5,555 nt of DNA from a bacterium (GTDB lineage Bacteria > Verrucomicrobiota > Kiritimatiellia > UBA8416): assembly GCA_020048935.1 (NCBI GenBank), contig JAIFLS010000093.1, forward strand, positions 1 to 5,555. The letters run 5' to 3'. The translations under genes were made by a program, and so were the position numbers. Each line of letters starts with the position of its first letter. Position 1 is the stretch's first letter. Of this stretch, positions 1-5,555 are shown one piece after another. The notes beneath the pieces were generated by a model that saw only the letters and a program-made list of their open reading frames with translations, searched no databases and was not told the origin of the DNA.

Positions 1-1479
1 GCCGGCCAGGGTGACGAGGGCTGGGAACTGTTGCGCGGTACGATGCTCGAAAGCATGTATGGTGATCCGGTTCCTAAACACGGATATAGCAATGATCAAG
101 GGAATTGTACCGCTAGTCCAAACTATACCTCACCCGGCGGGTTGAGCCATCCGGGGTGTGCGATTGATTTTGCCGACATCACATCGATGTTCTGCCGCAC
201 GGTGGTGGAAGGGTTGTTCGGTTACTGGCCGGACTATCCTGATGGTATCGTCACAGTCGCTCCCGGTCTGCCGTCCACTTGGGACCACGCCGCTATCAGA
301 ACCCCGGACTATTCGCTGACGTTCCAGCGGGAGGGATCGATTGACCACTACATGGTTGAACTGACCCGTTCCGCTAAGATAAACCTCCGACTTCCGATCC
401 GCGCCGAGTCGGTGCAGTCGGTGGTGGTGAACGGCCGGGAGACGAAATGGAAGATCGAGCCGTGGGCCGGGTACGGTATGTTGATGCTGGAGGTGCCGGA
501 AGCGGAGAAGGCGGAAATCGCGATCACGCAGGCAGGGCGCATGCCGCAAACAGCGCCAATCCGAATCGAAAAGAAAGCAGGTGAGGCAAAAACCATCGCG
601 AGCGCGATGGATCCGCAGGGGTGCCTCGGCACCGGGGCCAAGCCTGGCGAGCACATGGCCTTTGCCCTCGTGGAGCGCGGTAATGTGCCGTATCTGCAGG
701 TTTACAAGGTTCATGTAAACGACCCCGATGGTGATGCGCGTCGGGCGGCGAAGCTGTTGAAAATGCCACCCGCTCAGGCCAAATGGCTCCCTGTGCCGTT
801 GGACGGCGTGTTCAACGGCGATGTGCAAACTATCTTCCAGCAGAAATACCTATCGCCGCGTCCAGAGACTGTCTCCTGCCGCATCGGTTATGACGGGTGG
901 AGTGCGTGGACTTTCTACCCATGGAATATCCACACGCCGGAGATCAAGCTCGCTAGGCCCGGCGAGCCGGTCGTGACGTCGCACGGTGTGCCGTTTGGAA
1001 CTATAGGTTCGGGTAGGAACATCGCGTTCACCTCACGCTGGGACAATTGGCCTAAAGTGGTGACGGCATCGGTCAATCTGGCTGGCGATGCGATTTGGTT
1101 GCTGGTCTGCGGGTCGACCACACCGATGCAGGGTCGGATCGCGAACGCGGTGTTGCGGTTCCGGTATGCCGACGGCCAGGAGGAGCAACTGGAGCTCGTG
1201 CCGCCGCTGAATTTCTGGTCGCTATGCGGATTTGGTCGCACGGACTATGACCTCAAGCGCGACGCCTTTGCCTTGCCGGAAGAAGCGCCACCCCAGTTGC
1301 AATTGGGGGAAAACTGCCGGGCGATGGTTTATGGCTGGAATCTACGTCCCGGGGTTGGCTGGAATCTACGTCCCGGGGTTGTCTTGAAGGACGTGGTACT
1401 GGAAACGCTATCACAGGATGTTGTAATCGGGTTGATGGGAGTGAGCATGATGAATCCGCGAAAGGAGCAAGAGATATGA
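1..1479 (+). CDS. Six-hairpin glycosidase-like protein (DUF4450-like), C-terminal part, 5' truncated
   Basis: The reading frame is open from the first base of the window, so the true start lies upstream; 492 residues are visible. Residues about 1-100 look like the end of an (alpha/alpha)6 toroid, with an aromatic and Gly/Pro-rich stretch containing DFADITSMF (56-64), EGLFGYWPD (70-78) and a 'PGLPSTWDHAAIRTPDYS' segment, which I associate with GH78/DUF4450-type six-hairpin glycosidases. Residues about 110-180 fit a beta-sandwich cap. The remainder contains a beta-rich segment with NIAFTSRWDNWP and a YADGQ-x-P-x-NFW pattern seen in the same kind of protein. A role in removing sugars from plant or algal polysaccharide is inferred from family memory; the substrate is unknown and most of the catalytic domain is outside the window. 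The stop codon overlaps the next gene's start (ATGA), suggesting translational coupling. The C-terminal VLETLSQDVVIGLMGVS looks like a conserved end. An in-frame 24-bp duplication lies at 1333-1380. Confidence 0.72.
   Translation, partial: AGQGDEGWELLRGTMLESMYGDPVPKHGYSNDQGNCTASPNYTSPGGLSHPGCAIDFADITSMFCRTVVEGLFGYWPDYPDGIVTVAPGLPSTWDHAAIRTPDYSLTFQREGSIDHYMVELTRSAKINLRLPIRAESVQSVVVNGRETKWKIEPWAGYGMLMLEVPEAEKAEIAITQAGRMPQTAPIRIEKKAGEAKTIASAMDPQGCLGTGAKPGEHMAFALVERGNVPYLQVYKVHVNDPDGDARRAAKLLKMPPAQAKWLPVPLDGVFNGDVQTIFQQKYLSPRPETVSCRIGYDGWSAWTFYPWNIHTPEIKLARPGEPVVTSHGVPFGTIGSGRNIAFTSRWDNWPKVVTASVNLAGDAIWLLVCGSTTPMQGRIANAVLRFRYADGQEEQLELVPPLNFWSLCGFGRTDYDLKRDAFALPEEAPPQLQLGENCRAMVYGWNLRPGVGWNLRPGVVLKDVVLETLSQDVVIGLMGVSMMNPRKEQEI
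1333..1380 (+). repeat. Perfect 24-bp tandem duplication, in frame
   Basis: Bases 1333-1356 and 1357-1380 are identical over 24 bases with no spacer. Each copy begins on a codon boundary of the surrounding gene and encodes GWNLRPGV, so the protein reads GWNLRPGV twice and gains exactly eight residues without a frame change. The absence of any difference, even at third codon positions, indicates a very recent event or an assembly error. It lies just before the conserved C-terminal beta-strands of the glycosidase-like protein. Confidence 0.97.
1461..1467 (+). promoter_or_regulatory. Ribosome binding site of the O-acetylesterase gene
   Basis: AAAGGAG lies eight bases before the ATG at 1476, inside the last codons of the upstream gene. 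It is close to consensus and supports the ATGA-overlap start over the internal ATG at 1530, which has only a weak AGGGAA upstream. Confidence 0.8.
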
Positions 1480-3011
1480 CGGCAAGAAATGGGGAAAGTC
1501 GGAGTTGGTCGTGTGTGGTAGGGAACAGGATGGCATGCGCGTGGGGCTGCGCTGCGTTGTCGGCTCTGTGGGCTGTCTCTTTGCCGGCAGGTGAGCCGGT
1601 CAGCGAGGTGCAGCCGAAGCCAGCCTTTGAGCTTGCTTCTATGATTGGCGATCACGCGGTCCTCCAGCGGGATATGCCAGTGCCGGTCTGGGGATGGAGC
1701 GCGCCGGGCTCGGAAATATCAGTGGAGTTTGCTGGGCAGAAACAAACCGCCACTGCCAACAAGGATGGCAAGTGGATGATCAAGCTCGATCCGATGCTGG
1801 CCAACGACAAACCGCAAACGATGAGTGTGACTTCTTCCGTCGGAGCTCTTGAATTGGAAATCAAGGACATCCTGGTCGGCGAGGTGTGGGTCTGTTCCGG
1901 GCAGTCGAACATGCAGTACGGCTGGGGAACGGAATCGGAACCCATGTTTAACTGGGGAGGGGACACCAATCTTGCCGCTTTAGTTGCAGATGCGAGAACG
2001 AAGCCGATCCGCAGCTATACGGTGCCGACTGATGTTTCATTTACCCCCAATGACAAATGTAAAGGATCGTGGTCAACCAATGTCTCCGGCAGTGCGGTGG
2101 CCTTCGGTTTCAGTTATCACCTGTATCAGAAGCTCAACGTGCCGGTTGGAGTGGTTGTCACGTGCTGGGGCAGTTCCAGTATTGAGGGGTGGATGCCGCG
2201 GGACATGACCGAGCAGCTTCCGCACTTTAAAGCTATCATGGAGTCGTTCGATGGATCTACGAACGTGCAGGCACGGGTCCGTGCGGCGATGGAGCGGGGC
2301 ATAAAGCACGGAAATGTCTTCGTCCGGCAGCAACCCAACCTTCTCTACAATGCCATGCTGCATCCTTTGATTCCGTATGCTTGCCGGGGTATGGTCTGGT
2401 ATCAGGGGGAAGCAAATGCCAGCAAGCCGCAGCAGTACGCGGAGAGCCTGCCGTTATGGATCAAGCGTTTGCGGGCGGAATGGGATCGCGCCGACTTCCA
2501 GTTCCTGATCGTGATGCTTCCGGGTTTCGGCGACAAGTCCTGGCCATTGTTCCGTGAGGTCCAGCTGGGAGCCTTGAAGGTCCCTCACACTTGCGTAGCC
2601 AACACAATTGACCTTGGCGACGAAAAGAACATTCATCCGGCAGACAAGGCACCGATCTGCGAACGATTAGCGCTTCTGGCGCGGCGCGATGTTTATGGCG
2701 AAACGATTGCAGCGCAGGGGCCGGTCTTAAAGAGCGCGGTCGTGAAAGAGAATCGCATGGTGATCGAGTTTGACCACGCGGACGGCTTGAAGACGGCCGA
2801 CGGCAGCGCGCCGACTGGATTCCAGCTTGCGGGCAGTGATAAAAGCTGGCATCCCGCCACGGCTGTGATCAAGGGGGATACGGTACAGGTGGAAGCCGAA
2901 GGTCTGGCCGCGCCAGCGTTTGTCAGCTATGCTTTTGCCGGGAAGCCCGCTGTCAATCTGGTGAATGGGGCCAACCTGCCTGCCTACCCTTTCCGAACTG
3001 ATGCAGAATAA
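1476..3011 (+). CDS. Secreted O-acetylesterase, sialate O-acetylesterase (SASA) family
   Basis: A 511-residue serine esterase that should remove O-acetyl groups from polysaccharide or sialic acid. Members of this family in plant-polysaccharide loci are often acetylxylan-type esterases, so that is the preferred role here, with the GH10 downstream as support. The N-terminus has a rather long charged stretch, then a hydrophobic core at about 20-37 and a likely signal peptidase site near LPAGEP. Residues about 50-130 form the usual N-terminal beta domain (DHAVLQRDMPVPVWGW). The catalytic block is GQSNM at 142-146 with nucleophile Ser144, followed by WGSSSIEGWM (231-240), WYQGEAN (308-314) and NIHPADK with His387. 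The protein ends with the family-typical NLVNGANLPAYPFRTD. Length is normal for the family. The residue two before the catalytic His is Asn where Asp is common. The gene overlaps the glycosidase-like gene by four bases, and the next gene follows after 131 bp. Confidence 0.93.
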   Translation: MTARNGESRSWSCVVGNRMACAWGCAALSALWAVSLPAGEPVSEVQPKPAFELASMIGDHAVLQRDMPVPVWGWSAPGSEISVEFAGQKQTATANKDGKWMIKLDPMLANDKPQTMSVTSSVGALELEIKDILVGEVWVCSGQSNMQYGWGTESEPMFNWGGDTNLAALVADARTKPIRSYTVPTDVSFTPNDKCKGSWSTNVSGSAVAFGFSYHLYQKLNVPVGVVVTCWGSSSIEGWMPRDMTEQLPHFKAIMESFDGSTNVQARVRAAMERGIKHGNVFVRQQPNLLYNAMLHPLIPYACRGMVWYQGEANASKPQQYAESLPLWIKRLRAEWDRADFQFLIVMLPGFGDKSWPLFREVQLGALKVPHTCVANTIDLGDEKNIHPADKAPICERLALLARRDVYGETIAAQGPVLKSAVVKENRMVIEFDHADGLKTADGSAPTGFQLAGSDKSWHPATAVIKGDTVQVEAEGLAAPAFVSYAFAGKPAVNLVNGANLPAYPFRTDAE

Positions 3012-3014
3012 ACA

Positions 3015-3030
3015 GCATATCGGCATATCG
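3015..3030 (+). repeat. 8-bp direct tandem repeat after the esterase gene
   Basis: GCATATCG occurs twice in succession (3015-3022 and 3023-3030), three bases past the esterase stop codon. It could be half of a regulator-binding region or chance; no function can be shown. Confidence 0.55.
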
Positions 3031-3054
3031 GATAGTATTTTCATAAGATCGGTC

Positions 3055-3082
3055 ATTACCAATCTTCTGTTTATGTGGTAAT
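3055..3082. promoter_or_regulatory. Inverted repeat ATTACCA-N14-TGGTAAT, possible operator or weak hairpin
   Basis: A perfect 7-bp inverted repeat (3055-3061 and 3076-3082) separated by 14 bases, in the largest non-coding gap of the window. The arm centres are 21 bp apart, about two helical turns, as would suit a dimeric DNA-binding protein. As RNA it would be an AT-rich stem with a large loop and no following U-run, so an intrinsic terminator is unlikely. The operator reading is inference. Confidence 0.4.
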
Positions 3083-3102
3083 CCTTCTTGCGCATATGAG
3101 AC

Positions 3103-3129
3103 TCACCGGGCAGGCGTCCGAGTCGGTGA
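3103..3129. promoter_or_regulatory. Second inverted repeat TCACCG-N15-CGGTGA upstream of the amidohydrolase gene
   Basis: A perfect 6-bp inverted repeat (3103-3108 and 3124-3129) whose arms share the T-Y-ACC / GGT-R-A core with the preceding inverted repeat. Arm centres are again 21 bp apart. Its right arm ends six bases before the ribosome binding site, so an RNA hairpin here could also influence translation of the amidohydrolase gene. Function is inferred, not shown. Confidence 0.35.
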
Positions 3130-3134
3130 ATGGT

Positions 3135-3139
3135 AGGAG
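3135..3139 (+). promoter_or_regulatory. Ribosome binding site of the amidohydrolase gene, short spacing
   Basis: AGGAG sits only three bases before the ATG at 3143, which is shorter than usual. An in-frame TAG at 3134-3136, overlapping the site, excludes any earlier start, so the ATG at 3143 is the first possible one and it leads directly into a good signal peptide. Confidence 0.6.
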
Positions 3140-3142
3140 ACC

Positions 3143-4009
3143 ATGAAAATTCAATTCCTTTTGAAGTCTGTGTGTTGTTTGATCGGTAGTTGGGCGGCGC
3201 TTGGCTACGCGGATGAAGGACGGTTTGTGGATGCGCATGTTCACTTCCACGACCGAAATCCCGGCGACCTGGAAAAGGTGGCGGCCTGGATGCAGTCCAA
3301 TAACGTGGCACGGATCATCAACCATCCCCTGACTCAATCCCGGTGGCGCACCGAGGACGAGCGGAAGCAGATGATTGCGAATTACGCGCAGTACAAGGGG
3401 CGCATTGACCGGTTCTGCATCATCCGCCCGGAAGAAGTTAGCACGGAGGAAGAGGCTATCAAGCTGCTCGCCCGTGAAAAACAGGACGGAGCGATCGGGT
3501 TCGGCGAGCATTATGGCGACGAGAAGGGGGATAACCATTTCGACAGTCCCGGGAGTATGCGGCTTTTTGCGGCGTGCGAAAAGATCGGATTGCCGGTCAT
3601 GTTCCACATGGACCGGAGCAAGAACCTGGATGAAAAGGGGTTGCCACGGCTCGAGAACGTCCTGAAGGCATATCCCCAGTTGATTCTTATCGCCCACTCG
3701 GACTGGTGGCGGAATATATCCGATGGCACCTGCGGGCGGCTTCTTGAAAACTACCCGAACCTCTATGCCGACATCTCCTGCACCGTGGGCCGCAGCCCCA
3801 TTGGCCGCGACAAGGCCATGGCGCGCGAGTTCTTTATCCGGCATGCCGACAAGCTGCTTTTCGGGACCGACAGCGGCTGGTGGTCGCTAGGCAACAAGCC
3901 GCCCGCGCCGGAGTTCGCGCTCATCGATGAACTCAAGCTGCCGAAAGACGTGGAAGACAAGATTTGCCGGGGCAACGCCGAGCGATTACTCTGGAGAAAT
4001 CAGGAATGA
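3143..4009 (+). CDS. Secreted amidohydrolase_2-family TIM-barrel hydrolase
   Basis: A 288-residue member of the metal-dependent amidohydrolase superfamily (amidohydrolase_2 type), a family that includes sugar-lactone hydrolases and decarboxylases. A signal peptide is clear (hydrophobic residues 4-20, likely cleavage near GYA-DEG), so it should act outside the cytoplasm. Visible metal and active-site motifs are DAHVHFHD with His32 and His34, GFGEH with Glu122, PVMFHMD with His155, LIAHSDWW with His185 and GTDSGWW with Asp243. The C-terminus GNAERLLW matches the family's usual NAeRll ending. All key positions appear intact, so an active enzyme is likely. Substrate is not readable from sequence; a lactone or ester from the same polysaccharide is a guess from context. 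The next gene begins 10 bp after the stop, with its ribosome binding site overlapping this stop codon, so the two are probably co-transcribed. Confidence 0.88.
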   Translation: MKIQFLLKSVCCLIGSWAALGYADEGRFVDAHVHFHDRNPGDLEKVAAWMQSNNVARIINHPLTQSRWRTEDERKQMIANYAQYKGRIDRFCIIRPEEVSTEEEAIKLLAREKQDGAIGFGEHYGDEKGDNHFDSPGSMRLFAACEKIGLPVMFHMDRSKNLDEKGLPRLENVLKAYPQLILIAHSDWWRNISDGTCGRLLENYPNLYADISCTVGRSPIGRDKAMAREFFIRHADKLLFGTDSGWWSLGNKPPAPEFALIDELKLPKDVEDKICRGNAERLLWRNQE

Positions 4010-4012
4010 GGA
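4007..4012 (+). promoter_or_regulatory. Ribosome binding site overlapping the amidohydrolase stop
   Basis: TGAGGA at 4007-4012 contains the amidohydrolase stop codon and lies seven bases before the ATG at 4020. It selects 4020 as the start of the next gene rather than the in-frame ATG at 3927, which would place a charged, non-hydrophobic extension ahead of the signal peptide. Confidence 0.7.
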
Positions 4013-4019
4013 TTTCCAT

Positions 4020-5117
4020 ATGATATCTCCTAGAACATTCCTCATTATGTCGATTGCAGTCTATTCCGGAATTTGTCTCGCGGAAGAACCGGCGACGAAT
4101 ATTACTCCCACCGCCATTCTGCTCGGTACCGGAACCGTGCAGGGATATTTCAACGGAGTCATTGCAGGAAGCGGAACGCAGATAGTTCCGCTGCAGAAAA
4201 TACTGAAGGAAAGCAATGTACCTATCGCACTCATGAAATATTATATCGGTAGCAACACGAATGCGGCCGACAAAGGCATCGCCGTGTCCTTTGCGCAGGA
4301 CTTGCTTGACGACGGCATATCGCCCGTGCTGCTCGAGCATCTGCCGGTGAAAAACTGGTATGTTTCCCATTATGAGAAAATGCCGTCCCCTTGGGACGAT
4401 AAATACGCATGGACGCCAGAAATCCAGACGCGGGCCGAGGAATATCTGGAGGTCGTGAAGGAGCAGGCGAAAAACATCGCAAAGCTGAAAGGCGGTCCCG
4501 TCTATTACATACTCAGTCCCGAATTCACATATATCGGCGACAGTGAGAACGCGCCCGCTTATGACGACATCGTTAGAAGACAGATCTCGATTCTCAGGCA
4601 ATTTGCTGGTGACAAGGTGAAAATCGTACGCGGATATTTCATGCCACAGGGACAATTCGAGGACAACCTGAAAGCGTTCACGTCGTTCATAGATAAACAT
4701 CCGGAGCAGATTGCCGCCGTCGACTACATCGGCCCGGCGTTCCATAACCAGAATGCTCCCGATCCGGCAACGGCAGAGCGGATGATGAAACTGTTCGAGA
4801 CCGTCAGGCAGCACACGTCCAAACCATTCTTCATCCCCTATTCATACATCCGCTGGAAGCCGGAAGATCCTACCGACGACAATGCTGCCGCTTTCTGGCA
4901 ATATTTGTCTGAGCATCGCAATGACTTGCTCAAGCTCGGCGTTCACGCATGGTGCCTGTCGGCGACGCTGGAACAGCGGAGCGACGGAACGGGGCTCGTC
5001 GCTGCAACGAAACTGCCTCCGGAAGGTCATTCCATGCCGCTGGTGTTGAGCAAGGGCGGGCAGGCGTTTATCGACTGGATCCGGTCCGAAGCAAAATACA
5101 GGAAAAGCAAATTGTAG
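4020..5117 (+). CDS. Secreted protein of unrecognised family, possible TIM-barrel glycoside hydrolase
   Basis: I do not recognise this 365-residue protein. It starts with a good signal peptide (hydrophobic residues 7-20, likely cleavage at CLA-EE), so it is exported; Cys19 is not in a proper lipobox. The mature part alternates short hydrophobic strands with amphipathic helices, as in a (beta/alpha)8 barrel: TAILLGTG (31-38), VPIALMKYYIG (67-77), SPVLLEHLP (101-109), PVYYILSPEF (160-169), VKIVRGYFMP (200-209), AAVDYIGPAF (232-241), PFFIPYSYIRW (269-279) and GVHAWCLSATLE (307-318). Acidic residues at strand ends, notably Glu168 and Glu318, are possible catalytic residues, and aromatic clusters (Trp113, Trp125, Trp131, Trp279, Trp293, Trp311) suit sugar binding. 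The pattern recalls GH26/GH5-like barrels, but no HEMNG-like or NEP motif is present. Placed between an amidohydrolase and a GH10, a carbohydrate role is inferred. Confidence 0.85.
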   Translation: MISPRTFLIMSIAVYSGICLAEEPATNITPTAILLGTGTVQGYFNGVIAGSGTQIVPLQKILKESNVPIALMKYYIGSNTNAADKGIAVSFAQDLLDDGISPVLLEHLPVKNWYVSHYEKMPSPWDDKYAWTPEIQTRAEEYLEVVKEQAKNIAKLKGGPVYYILSPEFTYIGDSENAPAYDDIVRRQISILRQFAGDKVKIVRGYFMPQGQFEDNLKAFTSFIDKHPEQIAAVDYIGPAFHNQNAPDPATAERMMKLFETVRQHTSKPFFIPYSYIRWKPEDPTDDNAAAFWQYLSEHRNDLLKLGVHAWCLSATLEQRSDGTGLVAATKLPPEGHSMPLVLSKGGQAFIDWIRSEAKYRKSKL

Positions 5118-5131
5118 TCACTTGCACAATA

Positions 5132-5155
5132 ATCCCATTCAGAATAACTTGGGAT
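5132..5155. repeat. Inverted repeat ATCCCA-N12-TGGGAT between the last two genes
   Basis: A perfect 6-bp inverted repeat (5132-5137 and 5150-5155) in the 55-bp gap before the xylanase gene. It has no U-run after it, so it is not a convincing terminator; it could be a weak mRNA hairpin adjusting expression between the two genes, or chance. Confidence 0.35.
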
Positions 5156-5158
5156 CAC

Positions 5159-5167
5159 AGGGAAAGG
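5159..5167 (+). promoter_or_regulatory. Ribosome binding site of the GH10 gene
   Basis: AGGGAAAGG ends five bases before the ATG at 5173. It favours this ATG over the in-frame ATG at 5191, which lacks a purine-rich site at the right distance and would shorten the charged n-region of the signal peptide. Confidence 0.65.
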
Positions 5168-5172
5168 TCAGC

Positions 5173-5555
5173 ATGAGCAAAAGACAATTAATGAGTCGGC
5201 AGTTCGCTTGGGTAGCCATGCTTGCATGCGCAATGGACGTTTCGGGTGCAGGGGCTGTAGTGCCAGCATCGAAGGATATTGAATCCGAAATAGAAGATAT
5301 CCTGGCGGTGAATCGCGATGGCATTGAAGCCAATCGGACAACAATGATCACGCTGCGGACAGCACCAGGTGCAACGGTAAATGTGAATCAGACCCGTCAT
5401 GCCTTCGAGTTCGGAACCGCCATCTGCCGTCAGGCGTTTGTCACCAACGACCTTATCGGGGAAGCGGATCAGGAAAAATTCAAACAGATCCTGAAAGCCA
5501 ATTTCAACAGTGTTGTGCACGAGAATGAAATGAAGTGGTATTCCAATGAAAAGGA
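5173..5555 (+). CDS. Secreted GH10 endo-beta-1,4-xylanase-like protein, N-terminal part, 3' truncated
   Basis: An open frame of 127 residues runs off the end of the window. The N-terminus is a signal peptide (MSKRQLMSRQ followed by a hydrophobic stretch at 11-20, likely cleavage near SGAGA). Residues about 35-80 are a short lead-in with alternating strands (MITLRTAPGATVNVNQ) that runs into TRHAFEFGTAI (74-84), the usual first strand of the GH10 barrel with its attached N-terminal piece. FNSVVHENEMKW (111-122) is the hallmark second strand; Glu117, Asn118 and Lys121 correspond to the Glu, Asn and Lys that bind sugar at the minus subsites in GH10 xylanases. The catalytic acid/base and nucleophile glutamates lie beyond the window, so activity cannot be judged. 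The gene follows the 365-residue secreted protein after 55 bp and is likely in the same operon. A xylan backbone is the expected substrate. Confidence 0.88.
   Translation, partial: MSKRQLMSRQFAWVAMLACAMDVSGAGAVVPASKDIESEIEDILAVNRDGIEANRTTMITLRTAPGATVNVNQTRHAFEFGTAICRQAFVTNDLIGEADQEKFKQILKANFNSVVHENEMKWYSNEK

Noticed and set aside
130..828. Antisense open frame of 232 codons opposite the glycosidase-like gene
   Set aside because: Low-complexity Arg/His-rich translation typical of a shadow frame; the + strand frame is continuous with conserved segments.
1333..1380. Start of a protein repeat domain or CRISPR-like array
   Set aside because: Only two copies exist, with no spacer and no further degenerate copies on either side.
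3055..3090. Intrinsic terminator after the esterase gene
   Set aside because: The stem is short and AT-rich, the loop is 14 bases, and no U-run follows.
3071..3844. Long antisense open frame of 257 codons opposite the amidohydrolase gene
   Set aside because: It lies opposite a gene with complete family motifs and a signal peptide, its translation shows no recognisable motif, and GC-rich coding sequence commonly leaves open antisense frames.
3927..4019. Upstream in-frame start for the unrecognised secreted protein
   Set aside because: It would overlap the amidohydrolase gene by 83 bases and put a charged extension before the signal peptide; the ATG at 4020 has a well-spaced TGAGGA.
3933..4814. 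Long antisense open frame of 293 codons opposite the unrecognised secreted protein
   Set aside because: The translation is rich in Arg, Cys and His without domain-like pattern, while the + strand frame has a signal peptide, a ribosome binding site and a regular strand-helix pattern.

Overview
The window is a co-directional (+ strand) stretch of five genes, all polysaccharide-degradation or related secreted-enzyme genes. The outer two are cut by the window edges. I see no RNA gene, CRISPR array, transposase, integrase or phage gene. Signal peptides on four of five products (the fifth lacks its N-terminus here), clean Shine-Dalgarno sites and close spacing point to a Gram-negative bacterial carbohydrate-utilisation locus. 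The mix of a six-hairpin glycosidase-like protein, a SASA-type O-acetylesterase, an exported metal-dependent amidohydrolase and a GH10 with the 'QTRHAFEFG' type N-terminus resembles what I remember from the PVC group (Verrucomicrobiota, Kiritimatiellota, Lentisphaerota, Planctomycetota). That assignment is inference. No susC/susD pair is visible here.

Layout. 1-1479: C-terminal 492 residues of a large six-hairpin glycosidase-like protein (DUF4450-like), carrying a perfect in-frame 24-bp tandem duplication near its end. 1476-3011: complete sialate/xylan-type O-acetylesterase of the SGNH-like SASA family, overlapping the first gene by ATGA. 3012-3142: a 131-bp gap with an 8-bp tandem repeat and two inverted repeats, the main candidate regulatory region. 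3143-4009: secreted amidohydrolase_2-type TIM-barrel protein. 4020-5117: secreted protein of unrecognised family, probably a TIM-barrel enzyme. 5118-5172: short gap with one inverted repeat. 5173 to the window end: N-terminus of a secreted GH10 endo-beta-1,4-xylanase-like protein, reading open off the window.

How they may work together (inference): the GH10 would cut a xylan-type backbone, the esterase would remove acetyl groups, the six-hairpin protein would attack side chains or oligosaccharides, and the amidohydrolase might open a sugar lactone or act on a released product. The 365-residue protein has no function I can name and sits between the amidohydrolase and the xylanase, so it is the best candidate for an undescribed carbohydrate-active enzyme.
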